This document shows, in pieces, positions 25,980 to 35,900 of a DNA stretch of 64,000 bases (the first letter of the stretch is position 1; each line of letters starts with the position of its first letter). A model generated the notes under the pieces. The model did not search any database. It worked only from the letters and a program-made list of their open reading frames with translations, and was not told the origin of the DNA. The translations under genes were made by a program, and so were the position numbers. The DNA lies in the NCBI GenBank assembly GCA_028289545.1, contig JANQPG010000102.1, positions 62,001-126,000 of the forward strand, written 5' to 3'. Origin of the DNA: Woeseiaceae bacterium (lineage in GTDB: Bacteria; Pseudomonadota; Gammaproteobacteria; Steroidobacterales; Woeseiaceae).

Positions 25980-26996
25980 TTGAAAGATAAAGAAAAACGC
26001 GCAATCACGATGGCGGATATCGCACGCCTGGCCAACGTCTCGAAACCGACCGTCTCGCGAGCGCTCAGCAACAACCCGCTGGTCAACGAAAAGACCCGCA
26101 ACCGCGTATTGTCGGTTGCCGCGGAACACGGCTACGCCGTCAACCGCAACGCCCAGAAACTGCGCCACAAGCGCACGAACACGATCGCGGTATCGATGGA
26201 TTTCCGCTCCCATCGACAGAATCGCATCTCCGACCCTTTTATGTTCGAACTGCTGGCCGGTGTATCCGAGGCTCTCGGCGATCACAACCAGGATCTGCTG
26301 CTGTGCGCGCCGAATCACAACGACGCGTCAGCATTCCGCCAGATTCTGACGGAACGCGGAGCGGACGGATTTATCATCCTCGGGCAGGGACACCGCGAAA
26401 AAATGCTGGCCGACTGTGCCGCCGCCGGCACGCCGCTGGTTGTCTGGGGTGCGGCCGCACCCGACGCAAACTACTGCGTCGTCGGCAGCGATAACTTTCT
26501 CGGCGGCCAGCTGGCTGGAGAACACTTTATTCGGCAGGGGCGCCGACGATTCCTGTTTGTCGGCGATACCTCCTTTCGCGAGATCCACGAACGCCGACAG
26601 GGACTCAAACACGTCATCAACAATAGCGATCAAGCGATTGTGTTCGACGACGTCGAACTGCAGAGTTTCCGCTACGAGTCCGCCCACGATGCGGCCGTGC
26701 GTTATCTCGATGTCAACGAGACGATCCCGGACGCGGTGTTCACCTGGAGCGATACGGCCGCAATGGCCTTCATTTCGGCGTTTCGCGACGCGGGCGCGCA
26801 CGCGCCGGATGACGTCTCCTTCGTCGGCTATAACGACATTCCCGAGGCGCGCTATTTCTACCCGCCGCTCACCACCATACGCCAGGATACCTATCAAGCT
26901 GGGCGCATGCTGGCCGCAAAACTGCTGCGTATCATTGACGGTGAATCGCCGAAGTCGGCAACGATCAGGACCGAGCTGATCGTGCGCAGCACATAG
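25980..26996 (+). CDS. LacI/GalR-family regulator, probable trehalose-locus repressor
   Basis: The protein has 338 residues from a TTG start preceded by GGGGAAGAAA; an ATG at 26010 (residue 11) is an alternative that would keep the helix-turn-helix. The DNA-binding part reads ITMADIARLANVSKPTVSRALSNNPLVNEKTRNRVLSVAAEHGYAVNRNAQKLR (residues 9-62). The effector domain has typical LacI segments (DGFIILGQGHREKMLADCAAAGTPLVVWG, DNFLGGQLAGEHFIRQGRRRFLFVGD, PDDVSFVGYNDIPEARYFYPPLTTIRQD). It is divergent from the trehalose operon and most likely binds the palindromes at 25892-25941. The effector is probably trehalose or a derivative, by context only. Confidence 0.93.
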   Translation: MKDKEKRAITMADIARLANVSKPTVSRALSNNPLVNEKTRNRVLSVAAEHGYAVNRNAQKLRHKRTNTIAVSMDFRSHRQNRISDPFMFELLAGVSEALGDHNQDLLLCAPNHNDASAFRQILTERGADGFIILGQGHREKMLADCAAAGTPLVVWGAAAPDANYCVVGSDNFLGGQLAGEHFIRQGRRRFLFVGDTSFREIHERRQGLKHVINNSDQAIVFDDVELQSFRYESAHDAAVRYLDVNETIPDAVFTWSDTAAMAFISAFRDAGAHAPDDVSFVGYNDIPEARYFYPPLTTIRQDTYQAGRMLAAKLLRIIDGESPKSATIRTELIVRST

Positions 26997-27092
26997 ATCA
27001 AGCTGGGCGCACGAGTTTCTCTTGGCGCCGCCGGGCGCTACGATAGACTTCGAGTCAGCCGCATCCTTGCGGGCAACGCCTGAGAAACAGAC

Positions 27093-27998
27093 ATGGCCGA
27101 ACGCAGCAATTCGCAGAGTTTCGTCGCAATCCTGATTGCCATCATCTTGGGCGGCGCGATCGCGTGGGCGGGTAGCGACGGCGGCGCCGTACGCCACGGT
27201 GTGCCCGTTTTTGCGTTATGCGGTGCGCTGGCGTTTGCGATCAACTGGCTTGCCTTCGTGCCGTCCGCCGCGCTCGAGACGGAGCACTACTACGACCTGA
27301 CGGGTGGCGTTAGTTACATCTCGGTGATCGCCGTTGCCGCATTGCTGTCGCACGAACTCGACCTGCGCGCGACGCTGGTGGCTGCCATGGTCATGATCTG
27401 GGCGCTGCGCCTGTCGACGTTCCTGTTCTTGAGAATCTCGAAGAGCGGCAGGGACGACCGTTTCGATACGATCAAGACTCAGCCCGTCCGCTTCCTGATG
27501 GCCTGGACGTTGCAGGGCCTGTGGGTACTGCTGACCGCCGCCGCGGCACTTGCCGTCATTACCGGTGGCGTTCGCGAGCCGCTCGGTATCGTTGGCGTTG
27601 CCGGTATAATAATCTGGGTCTTCGGTTTTCTCATCGAAATCGTCGCAGACCGGCAGAAATCACAATTCAAAAGCGACCCGGCGAACAGCGGCAGGTTCAT
27701 CGACACAGGCTTGTGGGCCTGGTCGCGGCATCCGAACTACTTTGGCGAAATTGTGCTGTGGGCGGGCATGGCCGTCGTAGCGCTGCCGGTGCTGGAGGGC
27801 TGGCAGTGGACAACCTTGATCTCGCCGCTGTTCGTCTGGCTATTGCTCACCCGGGTGAGCGGCGTTCCGCTGCTGGAGAAAAAGGCCGACGAGCGCTGGG
27901 GCGGCCAGGCCGACTACGAAGACTACAAGCGCCGGACACCCGTCCTGATTCCGAGGCCGCCTGCCGCTCGCGGCCAGGCCAGGCAGCGGCGGCGCTGA
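27093..27998 (+). CDS. DUF1295-family membrane protein (steroid 5-alpha-reductase-like fold)
   Basis: The 301-residue protein has about 7-8 membrane helices. The DUF1295 marks are in the second half: SGRDDRFDTIKTQPVRFLMAWTLQGLWVLL, GFLIEIVADRQKSQFKSDPANSGRFIDTGLWAWSRHPNYFGEIVLWAG and the end LLEKKADERWGGQADYEDYKRRTPVLIP. The SRHPNYFGE segment is the conserved part shared with NADPH-dependent membrane reductases and isoprenylcysteine methyltransferase-like folds. It is probably an oxidoreductase acting on a lipid; the substrate is unknown. It follows the LacI gene on the same strand but 96 bases away and has no clear tie to sugar use. Confidence 0.85.
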   Translation: MAERSNSQSFVAILIAIILGGAIAWAGSDGGAVRHGVPVFALCGALAFAINWLAFVPSAALETEHYYDLTGGVSYISVIAVAALLSHELDLRATLVAAMVMIWALRLSTFLFLRISKSGRDDRFDTIKTQPVRFLMAWTLQGLWVLLTAAAALAVITGGVREPLGIVGVAGIIIWVFGFLIEIVADRQKSQFKSDPANSGRFIDTGLWAWSRHPNYFGEIVLWAGMAVVALPVLEGWQWTTLISPLFVWLLLTRVSGVPLLEKKADERWGGQADYEDYKRRTPVLIPRPPAARGQARQRRR

Positions 27999-28122
27999 GC
28001 ATCGCTTTTTCCGCCGGGCGATTCTATAGTTGGGTTATCTACCCTGGATTGCCTGTTTTGATTGGCAGGCGACTCGCTCACCCTACTCGGCAAACTACCC
28101 CTCGACGTGCAACCCGACGACA

Positions 28123-28848
28123 TTGGCTAAGCTATTCATCAGTTATCGACGCGGTGGCGTAAGAGCCAGAACCTACCGGCTCGCTGACCGACTCAAAGAT
28201 CGCTTCGGCATTGACAACGTTTTTCTCGATATCGATTCCATTGGCCCGGGCTCGCGTTTTGCGGACGTCATACGAGAGGCCATCTTATCCAGTTCGTTTG
28301 TCCTGATAATGATCGGCCCCAAATGGCTGGAGATGAAAAACGAAGATGGACAACGCCGGCTGGATGCGGAAGACGATCACTTGAGGCTGGAAGTCGAAGC
28401 GGCAATCGAGTCCCCCGCAACGGTCATACCCGTGCTCGTGGACGGCGCCAAGATGCCGACACGCTCGGACCTGCCCGAGGCCATACGGGAACTCGCCGAT
28501 CTGAACGCGCACACACTTGCGGATTCTCACTGGGACTACGACGTCGATCGGCTGCTCGAGCATATTGGCCCGCCGACGGCGCCGGACGAGCAACTTATGC
28601 CGCAGGCCTGGATCAGCGTTGCGCTCGTAGGGCTTGCGCTACTTGGGCTGGCAGACGGCGAAAACGATGCGGATGTCTGGCTCGGCGCAGCTTCGTTTGC
28701 AATATCCGCCGTCGCTCTCGCCGTTTGGACCCTGTTGCGGAAGAAACCCGGCAAGTTACTCAACAGGCTGTTGTGCTCTCTGGGCATCTTCGCGGGTGTC
28801 TCGTTGGCAGCCGTCTCTTTCTGGCAATACTCCCTGCTGACGCCGTAG
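28123..28848 (+). CDS. TIR-domain protein with C-terminal membrane helices
   Basis: From a TTG at 28123 the protein has 241 residues and begins LAKLFISYRRGG, the usual first strand of a TIR domain; the frame is open to an ATG at 28030 but that extension has no similarity. TIR segments: LADRLKDRFGIDNVFLDIDSIGPGSRF, AILSSSFVLIMIGPKWL, and DHLRLEVEAAIES with the candidate catalytic Glu, then IPVLVDGAKMP. Two to three hydrophobic helices follow (WISVALVGLALLGLA, AASFAISAVALAVWTLL, LLCSLGIFAGVSLAAVSFW). TIR domains cleave NAD+ or act as adaptors; the membrane tail may anchor it. No known defence partner (such as ThsA) is adjacent. The stretch looks a little less GC-rich than its surroundings. Confidence 0.82.
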   Translation: MAKLFISYRRGGVRARTYRLADRLKDRFGIDNVFLDIDSIGPGSRFADVIREAILSSSFVLIMIGPKWLEMKNEDGQRRLDAEDDHLRLEVEAAIESPATVIPVLVDGAKMPTRSDLPEAIRELADLNAHTLADSHWDYDVDRLLEHIGPPTAPDEQLMPQAWISVALVGLALLGLADGENDADVWLGAASFAISAVALAVWTLLRKKPGKLLNRLLCSLGIFAGVSLAAVSFWQYSLLTP

Positions 28849-28896
28849 GCTGGCGTTGAGTTCGCCCTACGGGTCGCATCAATCGAGAGCGCCTTT

Positions 28897-29319
28897 ATGC
28901 GGCTGAGTTTACTCTTACTATTGGCGGTACCTGGCGTCACCCCGTGGGCACAGCAGGAAATACACCGTTGCCCGCAGGCCGACGGCACGGTTGCTTTCCA
29001 GGAAACGCCTTGTCCGGAAACGACGGATGATAACCCTGCCGCTGACGATCGGGCCGAGGACGACACGCCGCCTGCGACCGACAGCGCCTTCGATTTTGTT
29101 AACCCTTTCGACAACCCGCCAGTGGCCGAGCCCGCGCCGGCGCTAGAACAGCAAGGGCTCCCTTCGCAAGATCGCGCCGAATGCGAAAAGCTGACACGTG
29201 ACGCCATCGATGCGATCGATCTCGAGATGCGCAAGGCCTATACGGAAGAACAAGGCCGCCAGTACCTCGCCGAGCTGCTGGAGCTAACCCGTCAACTGAG
29301 AGCCTGCAAGACGCTATAG
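28897..29319 (+). CDS. Small secreted DUF4124-like protein
   Basis: The 140-residue protein has a signal peptide (MRLSLLLLLAVPGVTPWAQQ) followed by IHRCPQADGTVAFQETPCPE, which is the DUF4124 pattern (Y/H-K/R-C-x-D-x-x-G-x-x-x-F-x-D-x-P-C) with its two cysteines. A low-complexity acidic/Pro linker follows. The C-terminal helix has LTRDAIDAIDLEMRKAYTEEQGRQYLAELLELTRQLRACKTL with two further cysteines. It is exported to the periplasm; its role is unknown. It starts 48 bases after the TIR gene and ends about 107 bases before the sigma factor start, so it could be transcribed with either. Confidence 0.75.
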   Translation: MRLSLLLLLAVPGVTPWAQQEIHRCPQADGTVAFQETPCPETTDDNPAADDRAEDDTPPATDSAFDFVNPFDNPPVAEPAPALEQQGLPSQDRAECEKLTRDAIDAIDLEMRKAYTEEQGRQYLAELLELTRQLRACKTL

Positions 29320-29425
29320 GATTTTGGTCCCACGGATGACGGCCGTGCTCCCTATTTTCTATCGCGGACGCGCGCGATCGGTCGCAAAGCGGAAACCCCG
29401 TGCGGTTGTGCTTTATGATGAACGG

Positions 29426-29992
29426 ATGGGGGAAACGGGCGACAAGCTGACCCGCCTGCTGGAGCGCGCGGCGGCCGGGGACGACGATGCGAACGAAGAC
29501 TTGTTCGCCAGGCTCTATCCGACATTACGTAAACTGGCGCGATCGCAGCTCAACCGCCACCGGCGCGGTACGCTGTGTACGACGGAACTCGTCAACGAAG
29601 CGTCGATGAAACTCTTCGGCGCCGAACAGCTGGGGCAGCTCGAAAACCGTGAGCATCTGATCGCAACGGCCGCGCGCGCAATGCGCCACGTACTCGTCGA
29701 CCACGCGCGCCGAAAAAACTCGCAAAAGCGGGGCGGCGACTGGTTCAGAATGGACCTGGACGAAAACGAGCTACCTGTGAACCGCCTCTCGGAGCAGGTT
29801 CTCGCGCTCGATGATGCACTCAAGCTTCTCGACGACGTCGATCAGCGCGGTCACCAGGTGGTCGAACTCAAGTTCTTCGGCGGCTGCACGATCGAAGAAA
29901 TTGCGGAACTCCTCGACGTATCGGACGGCACGGTCAAACTCGCGTGGCGAAGAGCACGAGCGTTTCTCTACTCGGAGATGCAAAAGCCGTGA
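29426..29992 (+). CDS. ECF sigma factor of the kinase-linked (PF07638/ECF43-like) type
   Basis: From the ATG at 29426 the protein has 188 residues; the frame is open to 29324 but the extension lacks similarity. Region 2 is DLFARLYPTLRKLARSQLNRH to AARAMRHVLVDHARRKNSQKRGG (residues about 25-100). Region 4 is LDDVDQRGHQVVELKFFGGCTIEEIAELLDVSDGTVKLAWRRARAFLYSE (about 130-183). Where ordinary ECF factors have the acidic DAED motif of region 2.2, this one reads CTTELVNEA (Thr52-Thr53). In characterised EcfP/PknT and EcfK/PknS pairs such factors are activated by threonine phosphorylation. The next gene is a Ser/Thr kinase whose GTG start overlaps this stop (GTGA, 29989-29992), so the two form a coupled pair. 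Confidence 0.92.
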   Translation: MGETGDKLTRLLERAAAGDDDANEDLFARLYPTLRKLARSQLNRHRRGTLCTTELVNEASMKLFGAEQLGQLENREHLIATAARAMRHVLVDHARRKNSQKRGGDWFRMDLDENELPVNRLSEQVLALDDALKLLDDVDQRGHQVVELKFFGGCTIEEIAELLDVSDGTVKLAWRRARAFLYSEMQKP

Positions 29993-32838
29993 GTACCGAA
30001 AGTGATCGCCGCGCGATGGCGCTGTTCGAGCGGGCGCTGGATATCCCGGCAGACGAGCGTCGCGCGTTTCTTGACGAACACTGCGAGGATCCCGACGTTA
30101 GGCGACGCATCGAGTCGATGCTGGCGGCCGACGCAAAGGATGACGGCCTGCTGGAAGACGACGCGGACCGTCATCTTGCGGAACTCACGGGCGACCCGGA
30201 TGCCCGCGTGCCTGAGCGCATCGGCGCCTACCGGGTCATCGAGCGGCTTGGACAGGGCGGCATGGCCACGGTCTATCGCGGCGAACGGGCGACGGGCGAT
30301 TTTGAACAGACGGCGGCGCTCAAGCTAATTCTGCCGTCGCGGCGATCGGAACACTGGCAGGCCCGGTTCCTCAACGAACGACAGATACTGGCTTCCCTGC
30401 GGCATCCCAATATTGCGCAACTACTGGAAGGCGGGCTCACACGCGACGGCGATCCTTACTTCGCCATGGAGTTCGTCAACGGACAACCGATCACCAACTA
30501 TTGCAACAGCGAGCGCCTGTCGGTCGACGAACGTATCGAACTGCTCCTGTCCGTATGCGACGCCATCAGTTACGCACACGGTAAGCTGATCGTGCACCGC
30601 GACCTGAAGCCCAGCAACATACTCGTGGACCGCAGCGGTCACGCAAAGCTACTCGATTTTGGCATCGCGAAGCTGCTGTCGGACGAAGATACCAGCCGCA
30701 CAAAAACGACTCTGCGGGCTCTGACGCCGGACTACGCCGCACCCGAACAGTTTGCCGGCAACGAAGTCACAACCTCGGTCGATGTCTACGCGCTGGGCGG
30801 CCTGCTCTACGAAATACTGGCGGGCCGGCGACCGTTCGCCGGCGTGGCGGGATCAGCGCTCGAGATCGAACGCCGCATCCGCGAGACCGGCGCTCCAACG
30901 TTTGCAAGGCTGGCCGCGGATATCGACAGCGGCGAACGAGACACCATCGCCGCGGAACGAGGCACGTCGTGGCGACGCCTCGAGCGAGCGATCCAGGGCG
31001 ATCTGGAGAACATTGCGCTGAAAGCGCTGCGGGCCGAACCCGAACGCCGCTATTCGTCGGTCGAGGCATTTGCCGCCGATCTGCAGCGCTATCTGGACGG
31101 GCTGCCGGTCCGCGCGCGCGCGGACACGGCCTGGTATCGGTTGAGAAAGTTCTCGAGCAGACATCCGGTTGGCTTTCCGCTGGGTTTGCTCGCCGCACTC
31201 GGCCTGCTGCTGAGCACGGGCTACGCGCTGCATCAGGCTGAAGAAGCCCGCACGGCAGCAACCATTGCTCGCCTCGAGGCGGCAAAGGCCAACGAGACCA
31301 GAGACTTTATTACGAGCCTGTTCGAATTTGCGGCGCCCGACAAAAGCCTGGGCGATCGCCTGACCGCACGCCAGCTGCTCGACCTCGGGGCCAACCGCGT
31401 TAACGAGGAACTGGCCGGCCAGCCCCTGCTGCACGCCGAGATGCTGCTGCTGCTGGCGACAACCTACGGTCAACTCGGACTGTACGACACGGCCTTGCCG
31501 CTCGCCGAGCAATCGACGGCGCTGTATGCGTCGGAAGGTGAATCGGCACTCGAGGCGGACGCCCTGGTTGCGAGTTCGCGGCTGAACCGCCTGAAAGGAG
31601 AATTTGCAGCCGCGATGGGGCAGCTCGACTCCGCGGAGAGTCTCATCGACGACGGCGACGAGGCGCGACGTGCGGCGTTGTTGATCGAGCGGGGAGAAAA
31701 CCTCCGCGAGCAGGCGCAGTTCGAACCGGCTGCAGCCGCGTTCGAGGCGGCGTTGGCGATCGACCGTGCACGGCTGGCGACGCCGTCCGAAATTGCCCGG
31801 GACCTGTATCGACTGGGTACGCTGCGTTTCAGCGAGGGCGATAGCGCTGAGGCGCTGGACCTGCTGCGCGAAGCTTCGCAAAGGCTCATCGACAACAATG
31901 CCGCGGAGACCACGCAGCACGCGTCGATCGAGCACGACATGGGCGTCATGCTCATTCAGCGCGGCGAGCTGGATGCCGCGCAATCGCTGCTCGAGCACGT
32001 GCGCTCGACACGGACGAAGCTGCTGGGTGAGAACCACCCCGATCTTGCGGTCACACTCAAGGAACTCGCGGGCATTGCGCGCCAGCACCATCGTAACGAT
32101 GACGCCGAAAGTCTGTATCTCGAGGCGCTGCGTATCAACGACGCCATGCTCGGCCCCGATCATCCGGAAACGGCCAATAACCTGAACTCGCTGGCCGTGT
32201 TCTTTCGCGGCCTCGGCGACGACGAGCGGGCGTTGCAGTACGCCGAACGCGCTCTTGCCGGCGCCACGCGCGCCTACGGTAATCAGCACCCCACCGTGGG
32301 CCTCATGACGATGAACGTAGGCTCGATGCGGCGAATGCTCGGAGATCTCGACGGCGCCACGCGGGACATTCGCGAGGGCTTGCGCATACTCTTGGCGGCG
32401 CTTGGCGAGGAACATCACCTCGCGGGCGTTGCCTACAACGCACTCGCCGGCGTGCAGTCGGATCGGGGCGAACTCGAACCCGCCGAGAGCAATTTTCGGC
32501 GTGCCCTTGGCATCTTTGAAGCTACGGCCGGCGCCAATCATCCGCACACTGTTGCAATACTGAACGGCCTTGCGTCGGTCTTGCTGGCCACCGGTCAGAC
32601 GGACGAAGCGGAGGCGCAATACCGGCGCGCCGCGGAAACGGCCGAGGCCGTATTGCCCGCGGAGCACCCGAACCGCGCCATTGTCGAGCTGGGTCTCGCC
32701 CGTATCGCCGCCGGCCGCGGCAACTGTGCCGAAGCCCGGCAGATTGCAGAACATTACAAACCGATCCTCGATGCCGCCGGACAGTCGGACCGGCAGGACA
32801 TCGTAGCCGCCAGCGCCGCTATCTCAGACTGCCGCTAA
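29989..32838 (+). CDS. Membrane Ser/Thr protein kinase with TPR sensor region
   Basis: The start is taken as the GTG at 29989 that overlaps the sigma factor stop; an upstream in-frame GTG at 29944 exists. The 949-residue protein opens with a short helical module (MALFERALDIPADERRAFLDEHC-type, residues 9-50) typical of sigma-linked kinases. The kinase domain spans about 78-360: glycine loop LGQGGMATVY, ATP Lys112, HRDLKPSN (203-210), DFG (223-225), APE (251-253). One membrane helix (PVGFPLGLLAALGLLLSTGYAL, about 392-413) is followed by a long helical TPR array (about 430-915) with NHPDLA, DHPETANNLNSLA and NHPHTVAILNGLA repeats. The kinase is cytosolic and the TPR part is probably periplasmic. 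It likely phosphorylates the adjacent sigma factor. Confidence 0.93.
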   Translation: MSTESDRRAMALFERALDIPADERRAFLDEHCEDPDVRRRIESMLAADAKDDGLLEDDADRHLAELTGDPDARVPERIGAYRVIERLGQGGMATVYRGERATGDFEQTAALKLILPSRRSEHWQARFLNERQILASLRHPNIAQLLEGGLTRDGDPYFAMEFVNGQPITNYCNSERLSVDERIELLLSVCDAISYAHGKLIVHRDLKPSNILVDRSGHAKLLDFGIAKLLSDEDTSRTKTTLRALTPDYAAPEQFAGNEVTTSVDVYALGGLLYEILAGRRPFAGVAGSALEIERRIRETGAPTFARLAADIDSGERDTIAAERGTSWRRLERAIQGDLENIALKALRAEPERRYSSVEAFAADLQRYLDGLPVRARADTAWYRLRKFSSRHPVGFPLGLLAALGLLLSTGYALHQAEEARTAATIARLEAAKANETRDFITSLFEFAAPDKSLGDRLTARQLLDLGANRVNEELAGQPLLHAEMLLLLATTYGQLGLYDTALPLAEQSTALYASEGESALEADALVASSRLNRLKGEFAAAMGQLDSAESLIDDGDEARRAALLIERGENLREQAQFEPAAAAFEAALAIDRARLATPSEIARDLYRLGTLRFSEGDSAEALDLLREASQRLIDNNAAETTQHASIEHDMGVMLIQRGELDAAQSLLEHVRSTRTKLLGENHPDLAVTLKELAGIARQHHRNDDAESLYLEALRINDAMLGPDHPETANNLNSLAVFFRGLGDDERALQYAERALAGATRAYGNQHPTVGLMTMNVGSMRRMLGDLDGATRDIREGLRILLAALGEEHHLAGVAYNALAGVQSDRGELEPAESNFRRALGIFEATAGANHPHTVAILNGLASVLLATGQTDEAEAQYRRAAETAEAVLPAEHPNRAIVELGLARIAAGRGNCAEARQIAEHYKPILDAAGQSDRQDIVAASAAISDCR

Positions 32839-32856
32839 CCCGCACGGCCGGCCGCA

Positions 32857-32870
32857 GCTGGTCAACCAGC
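32857..32870 (+). promoter_or_regulatory. Palindrome GCTGGT-CA-ACCAGC upstream of the OmpA-repeat gene
   Basis: Two perfect 6-base arms with a 2-base centre, too tight to fold as a hairpin, so more like a protein-binding site. It lies in the 127-base gap between the kinase and lipoprotein genes, about 96 bases upstream of the latter. Confidence 0.3.
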
Positions 32871-32965
32871 ACAGCATCTCCTTCGCGACCAGATTGCCCG
32901 ATTTGGGGCCGGTTTGCGTATTACCGCTTGAGACCCCTCAATGCGCCACCGCCGGAGGAGCGGCT

Positions 32966-35900
32966 ATGCCTTTGTTTTCGCTCGGAAACCAGCCCACAGG
33001 CCGCAACAGTGCGGTCGTCGTGGCGTTCGTCCTGGCCGCCCTGTCCGGCTGCTCTGGCGACGACTCGAGCGACGACTCGAACAACTCCGGGCGGGATGTA
33101 GAACAAGCAGCCAGCTCGACGGCCGACGGCCGCAGTTCGGGGACCGGGTTCAATCGCTACGACTACGACGAAGACGACCCGATCGGCGACCGCAAGCTCG
33201 ACCTGAATTATCCGAATCCGCCGTACCCGCCGGACGATCGCGTCATCACCCCGTTCAGGGAGGCGTTCAAGACCGGCGATCTCGACGGGATGGTCGAAGC
33301 CTGGTCACAAATGGGCCCGCAACAACGACTGGAAGCGCTTCAGTGGGGCCAGGAATACCGCTTTGCCGTCCCGCTCGAAGACGAAGACCAGCTGGACGCC
33401 GTGCAAACGCCTTTCGACTTCCTCGGCAGAGTCGATGTAGGGCAGCTCGAGTACGACGCCCGCGCTGATGCCCGCGGCGAACCCCTGCAGCGACCAGGCC
33501 AGGACAGCGGGCTCGAGCTGCCCGACGAACTCGGCCACGTCCGCGGCGTGGTCGTCGACCGCGACACCGGCGAGCCCGTGCCCGGCGTTACCGTTGCCGC
33601 CAGCTTCCCGCAGATGATGATTTTTTCGCTGACCGGCGAAACGGCGCGCTGGGAAACGATCACGGCCGACGACGGCAGTTTCGAGATTCGTGACATCCCG
33701 GCCGGCGACGCCGCGTTACTCGTGCATCGCCTGCCGGAATACAACCTGCTGCAGCACAAATTTACGGTCGCAGCCGACGAAACCATAACCGAGACGGTGG
33801 CGCTACCGAGGCTCGGTCGGGTCCAACTCGAGCTGCCGACTTTCGTGAGCGGCACGGTCACCGACAGTGAAACCGGCGAGCCCGTGCCGGACGTGCTGGT
33901 CTCGGTCGGCAACAGCGCGTACACCGGTCGAACCAACGGCCAGGGTGCGTACATCATTCGCAGGGTCGATCCGGGCGAACACACCATGCTCGCTCGCCAC
34001 GCCGATTATCACGACGGCAGCGACCGCATCGTCGCGGACGGACCGGGCAAGATCGAGCTCAATTTTTCCATCGATCCGATTACAACCGGCATCGTTGTCG
34101 GCACGGCCATTAACAGCGCTACGGGTGCGCCGCTCGCCAACGTGACCGTCACGATTGCCGGGCAGACCGTCACGACCGACTCCGTTGGACGGTTCCGCAT
34201 CGTCGACATCGAATCCGGCGATCTGCACGTTCAGGCGGGCGGCGAAGGCTACCGGCCCGCGAGGACCGACGTCACGCTCGAAGCGCGAACCACCGTCGAG
34301 ACGGTGCTCGAACTCGAGCCGATTACCGAAGGCACGGTACGCGGCGTCGTTCGAAATGCGGCGACGGGCGAGCCGGTTGCCAACGCCGACATCCAGATTG
34401 GTCCGCAGCACGCCGTGACGGACGACGCCGGCCGCTTCGAGGTCGCGGACGTCACGCAAGGCGACACGAGCGTCGCTGTGCGGAAAACGTTGTTCGAGCC
34501 TGCCATGGAAACGGTCGACGTGATTGCGATGCAGGCTGTCGATGTCGACATTGCGATCACTCCGATCACCTACGGCGACCTCGTAGTGACCGTAACGGAT
34601 GCGTCGAGCGGCCAGCCGCTCGCGGCGACTCTTGTGCGACTGACTGCCGACCTGAGCGGCGAGACCGGTGCCGACGGTCGCGTCCGCTTCGAAAAAGTAC
34701 CGGCCGGTGAAGGTTTGCTCTCGGCGACACGCCATGCCTACGTGGCTAACGAACAAAACTACGTGCTGGAACCGGCAACCGAACTCGAACAGACTCTTGC
34801 GCTGGAACCGGTCACGGTCGGTTCGGTCGCTGGCATGGTTGTCAACGCGGACAGCGGCGAAGCGCTGGCCGGCGCCACGGTGACGATCGGCGCCCGCAAG
34901 GCTATGACGGACGACGACGGTCGGTTCCGAATCGACGAACTTGCGGCCGGCGAAATCAACGTCAGCGCCGTCAAACCCGTCTTCGAAGCGAGCCGCGTAG
35001 GCGCAACCGTTATTGCGGCTGAAACAGTCGACGTAGAACTGACCCTCGAACCCGTCACTTACGGCACGATCCGCGGTGTCGTTGTCGACGCGACGACAAG
35101 CCGGCCGATCGCCGATGCCACGATTGCCGTATCCGGACGCAATACCCGCACGAACGCCGCCGGCGAATTCGAACTCGATCGCGTCTCGGCGGGTGAACTG
35201 TTGCTGACGGCGAACAAGCGAGTCTACGAACAGGTCGAGGACCGTTTCGAACTTTCGCCCGCGGAGGCGGAAACCCGGCGCATCGCGCTGCCTCCCATCA
35301 CCTACGGCGACGTCCAGGGCACGGTGGTCGACGCAGACAGCGGCGCGCCGCTGGCCGGCGTCGAAGTGAGCCTCGGCACTGTTCGCGTTCAGACGGACGC
35401 AGACGGCCGCTTCGGACCGCAACGGGTCGACGCCGGCCCATTGAACCTCAGCGCTTACAAGAACGGCTATGAGTCCGGCGGCCTGCTGGTCGACATCTCG
35501 GCGGCCGGTTTGACGGACGGCTTCATCGAACTCGAACCGATTCGTATCGGCACCGTCGTCGGTACGGTTGTCGACGCGAAGACCGGCGAAACCGTCAAGG
35601 GTGCGCGCGTCACCCTTGCCGCCAATGCGCAGGAAACGGGGACGGACGGTCGCTTTCGTTTCGAAGCCGTCAAGACGGGCTCCGTGGGTGTGGCAGTCCG
35701 ACACGCAGACTACGGTAACGGCGCGGCGAGCGGCGACCTTGCCGGCGGCGCGACACTGGAGCTGATCGTGCGCGTCGACCTGCGCCGCGAAGACGTCACC
35801 CAGCTCGAAGCCAGTCTGGCGTCAGGCGGCTCGATCGACCTCTACGGGATTCATTTCGACTCGGGCAAAGATCAGTTCAAGGCCTCTTCGCTCGGCACGC

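Noticed and set aside
28843..28872. CCGTAGG/CCTACGG inverted repeat at the TIR gene end as a terminator
   Set aside because: Only 7-bp arms with a 16-base loop and no T-run; it may be chance.
30853..32754. Antisense open frame of 633 codons across the sigma-linked kinase
   Set aside because: Shadow of the kinase/TPR frame, with no recognisable domain.
33803..35704. Antisense open frame of 633 codons across the repeat-OmpA gene
   Set aside because: Its apparent periodicity only mirrors the nine repeats of the sense gene; composition is Arg/Asp-rich shadow sequence.
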